From assembly GCA_937899905.1 (NCBI GenBank), contig CALCCF010000048.1, positions 1 through 63,602 on the forward strand: a DNA stretch of 63,602 nt, in the 5' to 3' direction. Numbering within the stretch: the stretch's first letter is position 1; every line of letters begins with the position of its first letter. Below, one piece after another: positions 1-9,567 of the stretch. The translations under genes and the position numbers were made by a program. The notes under the pieces are model-generated. The model had not been told where the DNA came from. It saw only the letters and a program-made list of their open reading frames with translations, and did no database searches. Source of the stretch: an uncultured Phycisphaeraceae bacterium. GTDB lineage: Bacteria > Planctomycetota > Phycisphaerae > Phycisphaerales > UBA1924.

Positions 1-1
1 C

Positions 2-205
2 AGCGACGCGGGCGTGCCCGCCGGCAGCGCCCAGGTCGGCTACCGCATGCGCGCCGTCAAGCCCGCCGCGGGCGCCGGCAACACCGACGCCGGCCCGCGC
101 TACAGCAGCTTTACGAGCACGCAGACGATCTATCTCGGCGTGCCGGGGAACGAGGTCGTTGGGCAGATCGCGCCGGCGACGGGGCCGAGCCAGCAGGCCG
201 GGTAA
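2..205 (+). CDS. C-terminal end of a protein that starts upstream of the window
   Basis: The frame is open from the first complete codon of the window to a TAA stop at 203-205, so only the last 67 or so residues are visible. The text is rich in Gly, Ala, Pro, Ser and Thr and includes a VGYRMRAVKP segment, which resembles a beta strand of an immunoglobulin or fibronectin-like secreted domain, but this is only an impression. There is no recognisable catalytic motif. A GTG at position 14 is unlikely to be the true start because the frame continues upstream without a stop. Function unknown. Confidence 0.55.
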   Translation, partial: SDAGVPAGSAQVGYRMRAVKPAAGAGNTDAGPRYSSFTSTQTIYLGVPGNEVVGQIAPATGPSQQAG

Positions 206-261
206 GACGCGTTCACGACATCGAGCACTGGCCGAGCACGGGCCGGGCCGGCGCGCTCCCC

Positions 262-267
262 TAGACT
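262..267 (+). promoter_or_regulatory. -10 box of lptD-like gene (leaderless type)
   Basis: TAGACT ends 6 bases before the ATG at 274 and no Shine-Dalgarno sequence lies between, so transcription should begin at or next to the start codon. No good -35 box is visible. Confidence 0.4.
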
Positions 268-273
268 CGGCCG

Positions 274-3200
274 ATGGCACGGCCGCCGACCGCAATCCTG
301 GTGCTCCTGACGCTCCTCATCGGGCCGCTGTGCTCGCTCGCGTGGGCTCAGGAACGCGCCATCGATCCCTTACAGCTCGAAATCGACCCGCTCGCCGTCA
401 CCGGCGAGGGCTTTGCTGGCATCGTGCTGCCTGCGGCCGAGGTGGGCCAGGCCGCCGACGCCATGGAGCTGGCCGGGCAGCGGGCGTGGGCGTGGGGCCG
501 CGTCGCGGCGATCCCGGGGGCGCCGCCGACCCAGCGGCTTATGCTCGAGGGCGACGTGCGCATGACGCTGGGCACGCTGGAGCTGCGGGCCCGGCGGTTG
601 CACGCGTGGATCCAGCCGCTGCAGGGCGGCCGCGGGCACCAGTTCTACCTGCTGCTCGAGGACGCGCTCATGCCCACCAGCGCGCCGGGCGTGGGCATCT
701 CGGGCCCGGTCGTGCCGATCGAGGGCCGATTGGCGCCCGGGGCGCGGCTCGACCTCTCGGCCATCGTGCTGGAACGCTCCGAACCGGAGGCGGGCTCGAT
801 GGCGGCGCAATCCGTCGTCGTCGCCGAGCGGCTGTTCGCCGATCGCCTGCGTGATGCGCTCGGTCTGGCGCTGCCCGAGGTCACGGCCGACGAGCTCGCC
901 GCCGAGGACGCGGCGTTGCGCGGCGTGCTGGACCTGGCCCGCGAGCGGCTGGGCTCCTTCGAGGCCCGCGAGCCCATCCTGCCGATGCGTGGCCGCGTGA
1001 GCTTCGCGGCGTCGGGCATCGAGCAGGTCCGCCTGGGCGACGGCAGCGATGGCTCACCGCCCTACGCCGTCGTGCTCCGCGGCCCGGTGGTGATCGTCTT
1101 CGACGACGTATACGGCGGTCGTCGGGCGCAGCTCTCCGCGCAGGACGCGGTGGTGTTCCACAAGGCCGAACTCGTCGGCACGCCGAGGCTCGATGCCGGC
1201 GATGTCATGGGCGTGTACCTCGAGGGCGAGGTCGTCGCCGATATCGAGCGCGAGCGAGGCGGGCGGCAGCCCATCGTCGATCGGTTCCGAGTCCGCTCGC
1301 CGCGCGTGTACTACGACCTCGCGAACGATCGGGCGCTGCTGCTGGACGCCGTATTCCGTGCGGACCCTGCCGGCAGCCCGGTGCCGATCTACATCCGTGC
1401 TCGCGAGATCCGCCAGCGTTCGCTGCGTGAGCTGACGGCGACGAGTGCGCGGGTGACCACGACCGGGTTCTTCCGGCCGTTGCTGGCATTGGGCGCGAGC
1501 ACGCTGAAGCTGCGATTGGAGGACGATTCGAGCGGTGGCAGCGGGCTCGTCGCCGACGCGCGTAACCTCACGCTCCGTGCGGGCGATGTGCCGTTCTTGT
1601 ACTGGCCGATCTATGTCGGCGACCCGGCCCAGATCCCGCTGCGGAACATCGGCTTCGAGACCGGCAACCGCCACGGCGAGGTCGTGCGCACGACCTGGGA
1701 CGGCTTCGCGCTCGTTGGGGCGGATGCGCCTGCGGGTGTCGATCTCGACCTCCTGATCGATGCGTACTTCCGCCGCGGGCCGGCGCTGGGCGGCGAGCTC
1801 CGATGGAACGGGCGTGCGGGCGGATCGGGAAACCTCTTCGTCTACAACGTCATCAATGACACGTTCCGTGACCTGCTGCCAACGGGTGCGCGCATCGATC
1901 GCGACAGCGAGAACCGCACCGTGGCGATGTTCGAGCACCTCGGCAAGATCAACGACGAGTGGACGCTGCGGGCCGAGGCGTCGTGGTTCAGCGACGAGAA
2001 CGTGGTTGGCGCGTTCTTCCCCAGCATGACCTGGACGCGGCGTGAGCCCATGACCGGCGCGAGCCTGCAACGGATCGACGAGCAGAGCATGCTGTTGCTT
2101 GGCGCGAACGTGCAGACCAACGACTTCCTGATCAGCGACTACCAGCTCCGGTCGCGGGGCTATGCGACCGAGCGGCTGCCCGAGCTTCGCTACGCACGCA
2201 CGGGAGACAGCCTGCTCGGCGGGCTGGTGACGTACAGCAGCGACAGCCGGGTTGGGCTGCTCAGGCTGAGCTTCACCGAGCCGACGGCCGAAGAACTGGG
2301 GTTTGTGAACAACCGGCGCGCTCAGGCGGCCCTGGGAATCTCGCCCAGCGAGAGCCCGGGCGACCGGCTTCGGGCCGAGGGCCTGGACGAGTCGGAGGTA
2401 TTCCGCTTTACCACGCAGCACGACGTCTCGACCCAGTTCGATGTCGGCGCGCTCCGCGTCCAGCCGTTCGTGACCGGCCGCTTCACCGCGTACGACACCG
2501 ACTTTGACGACTTCAGCGCCGTTACGGGCGATGATGCCGATTCGCTGGTGGCCAGCGGCGCGGTGGGTACCCGCTTCTCGACCGAGCTGACACGCGTGTA
2601 CAACGGAATCGACCTGCCCGCGCTCGACCTGTACCGCATGCGGCACGTCATCGAGCCCAACGCCACGGTGTGGTACGGCGACGGCACGGTGGCCCAGGGC
2701 GCCATCCCGGTCTACGACGAGAATGTTGAAGACTTCGCGCGCGGGCCGGCGGTTCGGTTCGGCGTCGACCAGACCTTCCAGACCATGCGCGGCTCGCTCG
2801 GTGGGTACGAGTCCGTTGATGTGCTGCGCGTCGGTGCGCACTTCGTGTTCGCCGGCGAGGATCGTCCCGACGCGGATCGCACGCCCCGATTCTTCGATGC
2901 GTACCCCGAGCGCAGCCAGCTCGGCGACTTCTTCGACCTCGATGTTGCCTGGAGGCTGACCGACGCCGTGGGCGTGACGGGGCAGTTCATCTACGACCTG
3001 GAGTCGAATCGGACAGCCGAGGGTGTGGTCGGGGTCGAGATCTCGCAGTTGCCTGACATGCGCTTCTTCGCCGAGCTGCGCCGATTGGGGTATAGCGAGG
3101 ACACGTACATCAATGCCGGCGCGGACTACGAGCTTGGTGATCGCTACAGCTTGGGCGCACTGGGCGTGTACAACGAGCGGGCCGGCGAATTCCAGAGCGG

Positions 3201-3366
3201 GACTATCCGCGTCAACCGCGAGATGCCCCACCTCATCCTGACCGCACGCCTGACCTACAACGACATCACCGGCGATACCACCGTGGGCTTCAGCTTCCAG
3301 CCGACGGGGATCAACCGTGGGCGGGACCGGGTGAGCCGGTTGGGCGCGTCCCTGCTTGGGAACTGA
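274..3366 (+). CDS. lptD: LptD-like outer-membrane LPS-assembly protein
   Basis: The protein has 1030 residues. A Sec signal peptide covers about residues 1-25 and ends in AWAQ. Residues about 270-330 carry a LptA/OstA-like segment with VYLEGEV. From about residue 430 come the alternating polar/hydrophobic strands of a large beta barrel, starting near LYWPIYVGDP, the region that corresponds to the PYFY/LPYL part of LptD. In the known family LptD is the outer-membrane half of the LPS translocon and inserts lipopolysaccharide into the outer leaflet. It is longer than the Escherichia coli protein (784 residues), mainly in the periplasmic part. Start chosen because the ATG follows a -10 box and opens a clear signal peptide. 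It converges on the next gene with a gap of only 6 bases. The family call is fairly sure; the substrate is inferred. Confidence 0.78.
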   Translation: MARPPTAILVLLTLLIGPLCSLAWAQERAIDPLQLEIDPLAVTGEGFAGIVLPAAEVGQAADAMELAGQRAWAWGRVAAIPGAPPTQRLMLEGDVRMTLGTLELRARRLHAWIQPLQGGRGHQFYLLLEDALMPTSAPGVGISGPVVPIEGRLAPGARLDLSAIVLERSEPEAGSMAAQSVVVAERLFADRLRDALGLALPEVTADELAAEDAALRGVLDLARERLGSFEAREPILPMRGRVSFAASGIEQVRLGDGSDGSPPYAVVLRGPVVIVFDDVYGGRRAQLSAQDAVVFHKAELVGTPRLDAGDVMGVYLEGEVVADIERERGGRQPIVDRFRVRSPRVYYDLANDRALLLDAVFRADPAGSPVPIYIRAREIRQRSLRELTATSARVTTTGFFRPLLALGASTLKLRLEDDSSGGSGLVADARNLTLRAGDVPFLYWPIYVGDPAQIPLRNIGFETGNRHGEVVRTTWDGFALVGADAPAGVDLDLLIDAYFRRGPALGGELRWNGRAGGSGNLFVYNVINDTFRDLLPTGARIDRDSENRTVAMFEHLGKINDEWTLRAEASWFSDENVVGAFFPSMTWTRREPMTGASLQRIDEQSMLLLGANVQTNDFLISDYQLRSRGYATERLPELRYARTGDSLLGGLVTYSSDSRVGLLRLSFTEPTAEELGFVNNRRAQAALGISPSESPGDRLRAEGLDESEVFRFTTQHDVSTQFDVGALRVQPFVTGRFTAYDTDFDDFSAVTGDDADSLVASGAVGTRFSTELTRVYNGIDLPALDLYRMRHVIEPNATVWYGDGTVAQGAIPVYDENVEDFARGPAVRFGVDQTFQTMRGSLGGYESVDVLRVGAHFVFAGEDRPDADRTPRFFDAYPERSQLGDFFDLDVAWRLTDAVGVTGQFIYDLESNRTAEGVVGVEISQLPDMRFFAELRRLGYSEDTYINAGADYELGDRYSLGALGVYNERAGEFQSGTIRVNREMPHLILTARLTYNDITGDTTVGFSFQPTGINRGRDRVSRLGASLLGN

Positions 3367-3372
3367 CACCAA

Positions 3373-4455
3373 CTATCGCGGCGGGCCTTGCCCCGTGTCG
3401 ATCTCCGAGCCGCCGAAGTCCACACCCAGCAAACCGCCGCGGGTCCAGCGGACCTTGCCGTTGGTCGCCTCGAACGGCTCGCCGTTGAGTGTCGGCGATT
3501 CCCAGGCCTGCGGCCGGTAGAGCACCGGAAAGGGTGCGGGATCTTCGGGTATGCCGGGGTTCCAGCCCGGGTTGTAGTCGGCGCTGATCTTGATCGTGAC
3601 CGCGCTGTCGTACGTCAGCACGGGCTGGCGGCAGATGTCGTAGCCCATCCACGGCGAGAGCTTGCCAAAGTGCCGGCCTTCGCTGTCATGCATCTGGACC
3701 TTCTGGGAAGGGAACGCCACGCTGGTCAGCACCACCCCGCCGAGTCGCGCGTTGAATGGAGCGATGTAGAAGTAGTGCCCCGCGGTCGATTGCCGCACCC
3801 TCTCGCCGGGCTGCGATGCTCGGTCGTAGGCGGCGGGCACCAGCTCGTAGCTCGAGCTGTATGGGTATCGATGGTTGCTGGGGTCGCTTGGCGATGGCTG
3901 GCGGGGGAGCCAGAAGCCGTTGTCGAAGAGCTCGGTTGGCCGCTCTTGCCAGTTCTTGCGATCTCGATCGGCCGGCGAGACGACGGACGCCTCGGGCAAC
4001 TGCTGGGCGAGATAGTCGTTCACGACGAGGTGGCTGTAGTAGACATGCGGGATCCACGACAGCATGCGGATCATGTCTTCGCGTGCGCCCCGGCGGCGCA
4101 GGATATCGACCGCTTGGTTCCTCGCCGCCTGCAATGAGTTGCCGGATTGCCTCAGATCGCTGTACTGGCTCTGCCGGCTGTCGTCGTCGCCGCGCCACGT
4201 AAAGCTCCACTGCAGGTCCTTGAAGTCGGCCGCGTAGGTGCCGGTCGCGAAGCCCATCTGCTTCATGTTGTTCATGCACAACGCCAGACGGGCGGCCTTT
4301 CGGGCCTCGCCGAGGGCCGGCAGCACGATCGCGATCAGCAGCGCAATGATCGACACAACCACCAGGAGCTCGATGAGCGTGAAGGCCGAGCGAAGACGGA
4401 TTGGACCTCGCGTGATCGAGACGTCACCAAAAAGTTGTGGTTTCCAAACACCCAT
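3373..4455 (-). CDS. Prepilin-like protein with N-terminal methylation motif (pseudopilin-like)
   Basis: A 360-residue protein. The N-terminal leader of about 23 residues is followed by FTLIELLVV, with the conserved Glu at position 5 of the mature form and a hydrophobic helix to about residue 45, then [17 protein letters not shown], typical of the large planctomycete prepilin-like families. The residue before the cleavage site is Ala rather than the usual Gly. The rest is a soluble globular region of unknown role. A prepilin peptidase would be expected to process it, and it would sit in the inner membrane or a pseudopilus. The start used (ATG at 4455) places the leader at normal length; the frame stays open further upstream but that would overlap the promoter of the divergent lipoprotein gene. 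Planctomycetes carry many such paralogues and most have no assigned function. Confidence 0.75.
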   Translation of the reverse strand: MGVWKPQLFGDVSITRGPIRLRSAFTLIELLVVVSIIALLIAIVLPALGEARKAARLALCMNNMKQMGFATGTYAADFKDLQWSFTWRGDDDSRQSQYSDLRQSGNSLQAARNQAVDILRRRGAREDMIRMLSWIPHVYYSHLVVNDYLAQQLPEASVVSPADRDRKNWQERPTELFDNGFWLPRQPSPSDPSNHRYPYSSSYELVPAAYDRASQPGERVRQSTAGHYFYIAPFNARLGGVVLTSVAFPSQKVQMHDSEGRHFGKLSPWMGYDICRQPVLTYDSAVTIKISADYNPGWNPGIPEDPAPFPVLYRPQAWESPTLNGEPFEATNGKVRWTRGGLLGVDFGGSEIDTGQGPPR

Positions 4456-4526
4456 GAGTACGGGTTCGCACGACCTCCGTGATGGATGCACCGGAAGCGA
4501 GCGGGACGAGGCCATGGCAAAAACCG

Positions 4527-4532
4527 TATCAT
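4527..4532 (+). promoter_or_regulatory. -10 box upstream of lipoprotein gene
   Basis: TATCAT ends 5 bases before ATG 4538. This decides the start in favour of 4538 over the in-frame ATG at 4514, which lies upstream of the box. Confidence 0.4.
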
Positions 4533-4537
4533 GCGAC

Positions 4538-5149
4538 ATGGCCCAGGATGCGATCAGGTACCTATCGGCCGGAACGAAGCGCGTTGCCCGGGGCGGCGTT
4601 GTGGCGGTGTTGCTGGTTGCGCTTGGCCTCGTCATCGGTGGCTGCGCGAGCAAGCCGGAGGTGCTGCCGCAGGACGAATTCTGGAACAGCGTTTCTGCCT
4701 TGTGCGGCAAGACCTACCCCGGTCGCGTGATCACCGACACGACGAGCAGCCCAACGTTTGGCGATCGGCCGATCACGCTGCACGTGCGCGAGTGCGACGA
4801 GAGCGAGATCACGATGCCCGTGATCATCGGTAGCGACGCTTGGGTAGAGCTCAAGATGTCTCGCCAGGACGGGCGGCTGGTGCTCACCCACACGCACGGC
4901 GGCCGCGAGGGCATGCCCGATGGCTACGGCGGTGCGACGCGCGCGGGCGGGACGGCGGTCTCACAGGACTTCTATGCCGACGAATTCACCGCGTTGCTGC
5001 AAGACGGTGCCGAGGACACGATCTGGACCATCGAGATCCGACCCGGTGCGGTAATCAGCTACGCCCTGCACCGCGAGGGTACAGACCGTCGATTCCGAGC
5101 CGTATTCGATCTGGCTCGCGGTCGGCCGGCGGCGACGGCGCTGCGCTAG
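4538..5149 (+). CDS. Predicted lipoprotein of unknown function
   Basis: A 203-residue protein. A basic N-terminus and a hydrophobic stretch lead to a lipobox VIGGC, with the lipidated Cys at about residue 36; the mature part begins CASKPEV. It should be anchored in the inner or outer membrane on the periplasmic side. The mature part has no motif I recognise; several short beta-type segments and a DTTSSPTF loop are visible. The upstream in-frame ATG at 4514 is possible, but the -10 box sits downstream of it. It stands alone between a divergent prepilin-like gene and a convergent DUF2071 gene 5 bases away. Confidence 0.65.
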   Translation: MAQDAIRYLSAGTKRVARGGVVAVLLVALGLVIGGCASKPEVLPQDEFWNSVSALCGKTYPGRVITDTTSSPTFGDRPITLHVRECDESEITMPVIIGSDAWVELKMSRQDGRLVLTHTHGGREGMPDGYGGATRAGGTAVSQDFYADEFTALLQDGAEDTIWTIEIRPGAVISYALHREGTDRRFRAVFDLARGRPAATALR

Positions 5150-5154
5150 CCCAT

Positions 5155-5898
5155 CTATTCCACGCGCTTGGGCCACCACGCGTGCACGTGCAACGCCTTG
5201 GCCACCATGAGGTGGGCCCCATCGATCGGCGTCTCAATCGAGAGCGACTCGCACATCGTGTTGTCGCGAACCTCGCACTCGGCGGGGCTCAACTGCCATG
5301 GCTCGTGGTCGATCTCGCCTACCCACACACGCCTCGGCTCACGCGGAGGGAGCTCGCTGGCGAATAAGCGATAGCGACTGGTCAGGAATGACTCGAGCGA
5401 TCCCGGCTTGGGAATGGCGAAGTCGCCAGTCGCGCGATACGAGCAGTCGAGCCGGGCGCTGTGGCCGCGTTGGTCGGTGCGAGCGCTCTCGTAGCCGATC
5501 GAGCCGCCTTGCTCGCGCAACGACATCCTTGCGTTGAAGTACGCGAGATGGAACGTGAGCCGGGCGGTCTCGACGGCGAGTCGGTTGGCCGCATCAAGGC
5601 TGAAGAACCACACGCCGGGCTCGCCCTTGTGGATGACGTATGTCCTGACATTGAGCTCGTGGAACGCGCCCGGACCGGGCAAGGCGGGCGTCAGTCGGGC
5701 TCGCACACCCGTCATCGTAAACGGGACGATTGCGATCCAGGCGGAGCCGTCGAACGTGTCGACCTCGAGCATCGGGGGGATGTGCGGCCGGAGCAACTCG
5801 GCATCGACCGGCCAGTGGGCGAAGAGCAGCTTCGACCACCACATGGCCATCACCCACGGGCTTCGCGGAGCTGGATAGGGTCGATGATCGCCCGGCAT
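5155..5898 (-). CDS. DUF2071 (YqjF-like) family protein
   Basis: A 247-residue soluble protein. Typical family features are visible: the opening MWWSKLLFAHWPVDAELLRP, then LEVDTFDGSAWIAIVPF, NVRTYV, and a late LVAKALHVHAWWPKRVE. DUF2071 proteins such as Bacillus YqjF are widespread, about 240 residues long and of unknown biochemical role. Length agrees with the family. The ATG at 5898 is preferred over an in-frame TTG six bases upstream because TACCGT at 5904-5909 looks like a -10 box ending 5 bases before it. It lies 27 bases downstream of the metH C-terminal gene on the same strand and could be read through from it, although the local -10 suggests its own promoter. Confidence 0.75.
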   Translation of the reverse strand: MPGDHRPYPAPRSPWVMAMWWSKLLFAHWPVDAELLRPHIPPMLEVDTFDGSAWIAIVPFTMTGVRARLTPALPGPGAFHELNVRTYVIHKGEPGVWFFSLDAANRLAVETARLTFHLAYFNARMSLREQGGSIGYESARTDQRGHSARLDCSYRATGDFAIPKPGSLESFLTSRYRLFASELPPREPRRVWVGEIDHEPWQLSPAECEVRDNTMCESLSIETPIDGAHLMVAKALHVHAWWPKRVE

Positions 5899-5925
5899 GG
5901 CCAACGGTACGCCCAGTGCACCGGT

Positions 5926-7677
5926 TCACACGTTGAAGTACTTCGCCTCTGGGTGGTGCACGACGAAGGCGCTGGTGCTCTGCTCGGGGTCGATCTGCCA
6001 GTTCTCGGTGAGCACGCAGCCGATGCGCTCGGGCTCGAGCAACCGCCAGATGATGTCCTGGTCGCTCATGTCCGGGCACGCCGGGTAACCCGGGCTGTAG
6101 CGGCTGCCGCGGTACTTCTGCCGAAAGAGCTCGGGGATGCGCGGCGAGTCGTCGCCGCCGATGCCAAGCTCGGCACGCACCCGCTTGTGCCAGAGCTCCG
6201 CCAGCGCCTCGGCGCACTCGACACCCATGCCGTGGACGTACAGGTACTCGGTGAAGTCGTTCGCGTCGAACAGCGTCTTGGCGAGCTTGCTCACGTCATC
6301 GCCCATCGTGACGCACGTCAGGCCCAGCACGTCCTTCTGGCCGCTCTCGACGCTCTTGAAGAAGTCGGCGATGCACAACCGCTTCTTGTCGGCCTGACGC
6401 GGGAATCGGAATCGCTCGATCTCCCGATCGTGGTCTTGGGCATCGAAGACGACGAGGTCGTCGCCATCGCCCTGGCACGGCCAGTACCCGTAGACCACCT
6501 TGGGCTGGAGCACGCCGTTGTCGCGCAGCTGCGACTTCATGCGGTCGAAGACGGGCTCGACCGTGTCCTCGAGGAAGGCGTCGTATTCCTGTGGAGACAT
6601 CGAGCCCTTCTTGAACTGCCACTGGCCGCGGAAGAGCGCGATGGGGTTGATGAACGGGTAGATCTCGTCGAGGCCGAGCCCCTCGACCACGCGCGAACCC
6701 CAGAACGGTGCGACGGGCACATCGATATCGATGGCTACATCGCTGCGAACGCGCTCGGCTGTTGCGGCCCCAGACGCTTTCGACTCGGCGAACGCGTCCT
6801 GCTGGTTGGCCTGCTTTGCGCGGGCCTCGGCGATGACCTTCTGCGCGTCCGACCGCTTCCCGAGCCGTTCCTCGATCTCGGTGTCCAGCACCGCCGTCTC
6901 GCCGGCCTTGAGCATGTCCATCGTGCGCAGGCCCTCGAAGGCGTCGCGCCCGTAGAAGACCTTGCCCGCATAGAGATCGCGCAGGTGGCTCTCGCAGTAA
7001 TGCCGCGTGAGCGCGGCGCCGCCCAGGATCACCGGAACCTCGATGCCCTGCTCGGTCATCTCCTTGAGGTTGTCTTCCATGACCGTCACCGACTTGACCA
7101 GCAGCCCACTCAGCCCGATCGCGTCGGCCTTGGTCTCTTTCCACGCGTCGATGATCTGCGGCAGCGTCTGCTTGATGCCGATGTTGTGGACGGTGTAGCC
7201 GTTGTTGCTCAGGATGATGTCGACCAGGTTCTTGCCGATGTCGTGCACGTCGCCCTTGACGGTCGCCAGCACGATGCTGCCCTTGCCCTCGCCTTCGACC
7301 TTCTCCATGTGCGGCTCGAGGTGCGCGACGGCCATCTTCATGACCTCGGCGCTCTGGAGCACGAAGGGCAGCTGCATCTGGCCGCTGCCGAAGAGCTCGC
7401 CGACGGTCTTCATGCCGTCGAGCAGGTGGTCGTTGACGATCTCCAGCGGCTTGTACTGCTCCATCGCCTGGTCGAGGCAGCCGTGCAGGTCTTCCTTCTC
7501 GCCGTCGATGATGTGGGCGCGGAGGCGTTCTTCGAGCGTGAGGTCCTTCTTCTGCTCGGCCGTGCTGCCGACGCTGTCCACGTCCTTGAACAGCTCGATG
7601 AAGGCTTGCAACGGGTCGTAGGTCGCGTCGTAGCTCGGGTTGTTCGCGTCGGCGTCAGGCAACGGCGACTCCCTCAT
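5926..7677 (-). CDS. metH: Methionine synthase, cobalamin-binding and reactivation half
   Basis: A 583-residue protein holding the second half of cobalamin-dependent methionine synthase. In order: helical cap domain at about residues 50-135, a Rossmann B12 domain with KGDVHDIGKN in which His145 should be the lower axial ligand of cobalamin, and an AdoMet-binding reactivation domain at about 290-583 ending with YSPGYPACPD and a KYFNV terminus. It cannot bind homocysteine or folate itself, so it must act with the product of the gene upstream. The ATG at 7677 lies inside the 3' end of that gene (23-base overlap), which suggests translational coupling. Total length of the two parts (633 + 583) matches a one-piece MetH. 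A frameshift in a single gene is the alternative. Confidence 0.9.
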   Translation of the reverse strand: MRESPLPDADANNPSYDATYDPLQAFIELFKDVDSVGSTAEQKKDLTLEERLRAHIIDGEKEDLHGCLDQAMEQYKPLEIVNDHLLDGMKTVGELFGSGQMQLPFVLQSAEVMKMAVAHLEPHMEKVEGEGKGSIVLATVKGDVHDIGKNLVDIILSNNGYTVHNIGIKQTLPQIIDAWKETKADAIGLSGLLVKSVTVMEDNLKEMTEQGIEVPVILGGAALTRHYCESHLRDLYAGKVFYGRDAFEGLRTMDMLKAGETAVLDTEIEERLGKRSDAQKVIAEARAKQANQQDAFAESKASGAATAERVRSDVAIDIDVPVAPFWGSRVVEGLGLDEIYPFINPIALFRGQWQFKKGSMSPQEYDAFLEDTVEPVFDRMKSQLRDNGVLQPKVVYGYWPCQGDGDDLVVFDAQDHDREIERFRFPRQADKKRLCIADFFKSVESGQKDVLGLTCVTMGDDVSKLAKTLFDANDFTEYLYVHGMGVECAEALAELWHKRVRAELGIGGDDSPRIPELFRQKYRGSRYSPGYPACPDMSDQDIIWRLLEPERIGCVLTENWQIDPEQSTSAFVVHHPEAKYFNV

Positions 7678-9556
7678 CGGCCTTCGGCAAGCCGGTGCCA
7701 CCCACACTCGTATCGCGCTTGTCGTAGACCAAGTGCATCGCGACGCGCTTCTGGTCGTCCTCGATCTTCGCCAGCGGCAGAATCTTGCTCGCGTGCACGA
7801 TCGCGCTGGTCATGCCCGCCTTCACGAGCTCGTCGAGGAACACGCTGTTGAGCACCTGCCTGGCGGCGGGCTTGAGCCCAAAGCTCACGTTGCTCAGGCC
7901 GCAGGTGATCTGGACCTCGGGGAACGCCTCGGCGATGCGCCGTGTGCCCTCCACCAACTCCAGGGCGCTGCGCCGGTCGTCGTCCATGCCCGTCGAGATC
8001 GGCAGCACCAGCGGATCGATGAACAGGTCCGACTGGGCAAGCCCATGGACCTGCATCGCACGCTCGATCGCGCGGGTGGCGATCTCGACCTTGCGGTCGG
8101 CGGTGCGGGCCATGGCGGCCTCCGGGTCTTCATCGATGGTGCCGATGACGAGCGCGGCGCCGTAGGTCTTGGCGAGGCGGCAGATCTCGTCGAACTTCTC
8201 TTCGCCGTCCTCGAAGTTTGCGCTGTTGATGATGCACTTTCCCGGAGCGCAGCTCAGCCCCGCCTCGAGCGTGGCGACCTGAGTCGAGTCGATCATCAGT
8301 GGAGCATCGACCTGGCGGACGAGGCGCATTACGACCTCACGCATATCACGTGCGTTATCCCGACCTGCGTAGTCGACGTTGAGATCGAGGACATGGGATC
8401 CCTCGCGGACCTGCTGCTTGGCCATCGCGACGATGCTGTCCCAGTCTTCTTCTTCGAGCAAGCGTTTGAACTTCCGGCTGCCCGACGCATTGCAGCGTTC
8501 GCCGACGATCAGGAACGAGTTATCCTGGCGGTACTCGGTGGACGCGTACAAGCTGGTGCACGACGGTGCGGCTGGCTCGATCTCGTCTCGTGGAGGCGCT
8601 GACCGGCCTTCGACCAGCTCGACGACGGCACGCATGTGCTCAGGCGTCGTGCCACAGCAACCACCGATGATGCCGACGCTAGAGGTATCGAGGTACTTCT
8701 TGATCGCCTCGGCGAACGCCGTGGGCGTGAGCGGGTACTCGGTGCGTCCCTCGACGAGTACGGGCATGCCGGCATTGGGCATGACCATGATCGAGCGATC
8801 CCAGTGCTTGTCGAGCCAGTGGATGTGCTCGGCCATCTCCGTCGGGCCGGTTGCACAGTTCAGGCCAAGGGAGATGATCGGGTAGCCGGCGAGAGCAGCG
8901 GCCGCGGCTTCGATCGATGTCCCGATGAGCATCGTGCCTTGCTGCTCGATGGTCACGCTGATCATGATCGGAATGTCGTCGGTGGTTTTGCCCTTTTCTT
9001 CGAGGGCCTGCAGGCACGCGTTGATCGCACACTTAACTTGGAGCAGGTCTTGGCAGGTCTCGATGAGGAACGCATCGACTCCCCCATCGATCAGTCCTTT
9101 GGCCTGCTCGCGGTAGGAAGAGAGCATCGTGGGCCAATCGGTGTTGCCCAGAGTGATGAGCTTTGTGCCCGGTCCCATGCTGCCGAGCACAAAACGCGGC
9201 TTCTCTACGGTCGAGTACTTGTCGCACGCGGCTCGCGCGATCTCGGCGGATCGCTTCGAGTACTCGTACGCATACTCGCTGCGATCGAATTCACCGAGAA
9301 CGAGGGTGTTCGCGCCGAATGAATTTGTCTCCACACAATCGCAACCGACCTCAAGGAAGCTCTCGTGGATCTCCTGGACGACGTCCGGACGAGTATCCAC
9401 CAGGATGTCCGTGCAGTTCTCGCAGCCGCAGTAGTCGCCCTCGACGGTCAGGTCGCGGCTGTACAGGCTGGTGCCCATCGCACCATCGAGCACGAGCACT
9501 CGGCTCGCCAGGGCCTTGGCGAAGGGGCTTGAGGACAGCGGGTCTGGGCTTCGCAT
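7655..9556 (-). CDS. metH: Methionine synthase, homocysteine and folate half
   Basis: A 633-residue protein with the first half of MetH. Residues about 15-320 form the homocysteine S-methyltransferase barrel. The zinc-binding cysteines are Cys234 in GLNCATGP and Cys300/301 in GGCCGTTPEH. Residues about 345-610 form the pterin-binding barrel, which takes the methyl group from 5-methyltetrahydrofolate (start VGERCNASGSRKF). The protein stops in the linker where intact MetH continues into the cobalamin module. It should transfer methyl groups to and from the cobalamin carried by the downstream product to make methionine in the cytoplasm. The ATG lies 5 bases after a TATACT box, leaving no room for a leader riboswitch. 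The closest relatives by eye are the actinobacterial/Thermus-like MetH type. Confidence 0.9.
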   Translation of the reverse strand: MRSPDPLSSSPFAKALASRVLVLDGAMGTSLYSRDLTVEGDYCGCENCTDILVDTRPDVVQEIHESFLEVGCDCVETNSFGANTLVLGEFDRSEYAYEYSKRSAEIARAACDKYSTVEKPRFVLGSMGPGTKLITLGNTDWPTMLSSYREQAKGLIDGGVDAFLIETCQDLLQVKCAINACLQALEEKGKTTDDIPIMISVTIEQQGTMLIGTSIEAAAAALAGYPIISLGLNCATGPTEMAEHIHWLDKHWDRSIMVMPNAGMPVLVEGRTEYPLTPTAFAEAIKKYLDTSSVGIIGGCCGTTPEHMRAVVELVEGRSAPPRDEIEPAAPSCTSLYASTEYRQDNSFLIVGERCNASGSRKFKRLLEEEDWDSIVAMAKQQVREGSHVLDLNVDYAGRDNARDMREVVMRLVRQVDAPLMIDSTQVATLEAGLSCAPGKCIINSANFEDGEEKFDEICRLAKTYGAALVIGTIDEDPEAAMARTADRKVEIATRAIERAMQVHGLAQSDLFIDPLVLPISTGMDDDRRSALELVEGTRRIAEAFPEVQITCGLSNVSFGLKPAARQVLNSVFLDELVKAGMTSAIVHASKILPLAKIEDDQKRVAMHLVYDKRDTSVGGTGLPKADEGVAVA

Positions 9557-9561
9557 GGATC

Positions 9562-9567
9562 AGTATA
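9562..9567 (-). promoter_or_regulatory. -10 box of metH operon (leaderless type)
   Basis: On the minus strand TATACT ends 5 bases before the ATG at 9556. Just upstream is a small hairpin (CATCC/GGATG arms around 9574-9591). The 159-base gap to the divergent dehydrogenase gene holds nothing else I can name. Confidence 0.45.

Noticed and set aside
1054-3372. Long minus-strand reading frame (772 codons) inside lptD
   Set aside because: It is an antisense shadow produced by high-GC codon bias; Gln, Ala, Val and Arg-rich with no domain pattern, and lptD has the signal peptide and barrel features.
5461-7851. Long plus-strand frame (796 codons) across DUF2071 and metH
   Set aside because: It runs antisense through two genes with strong motif evidence and ignores their boundary.
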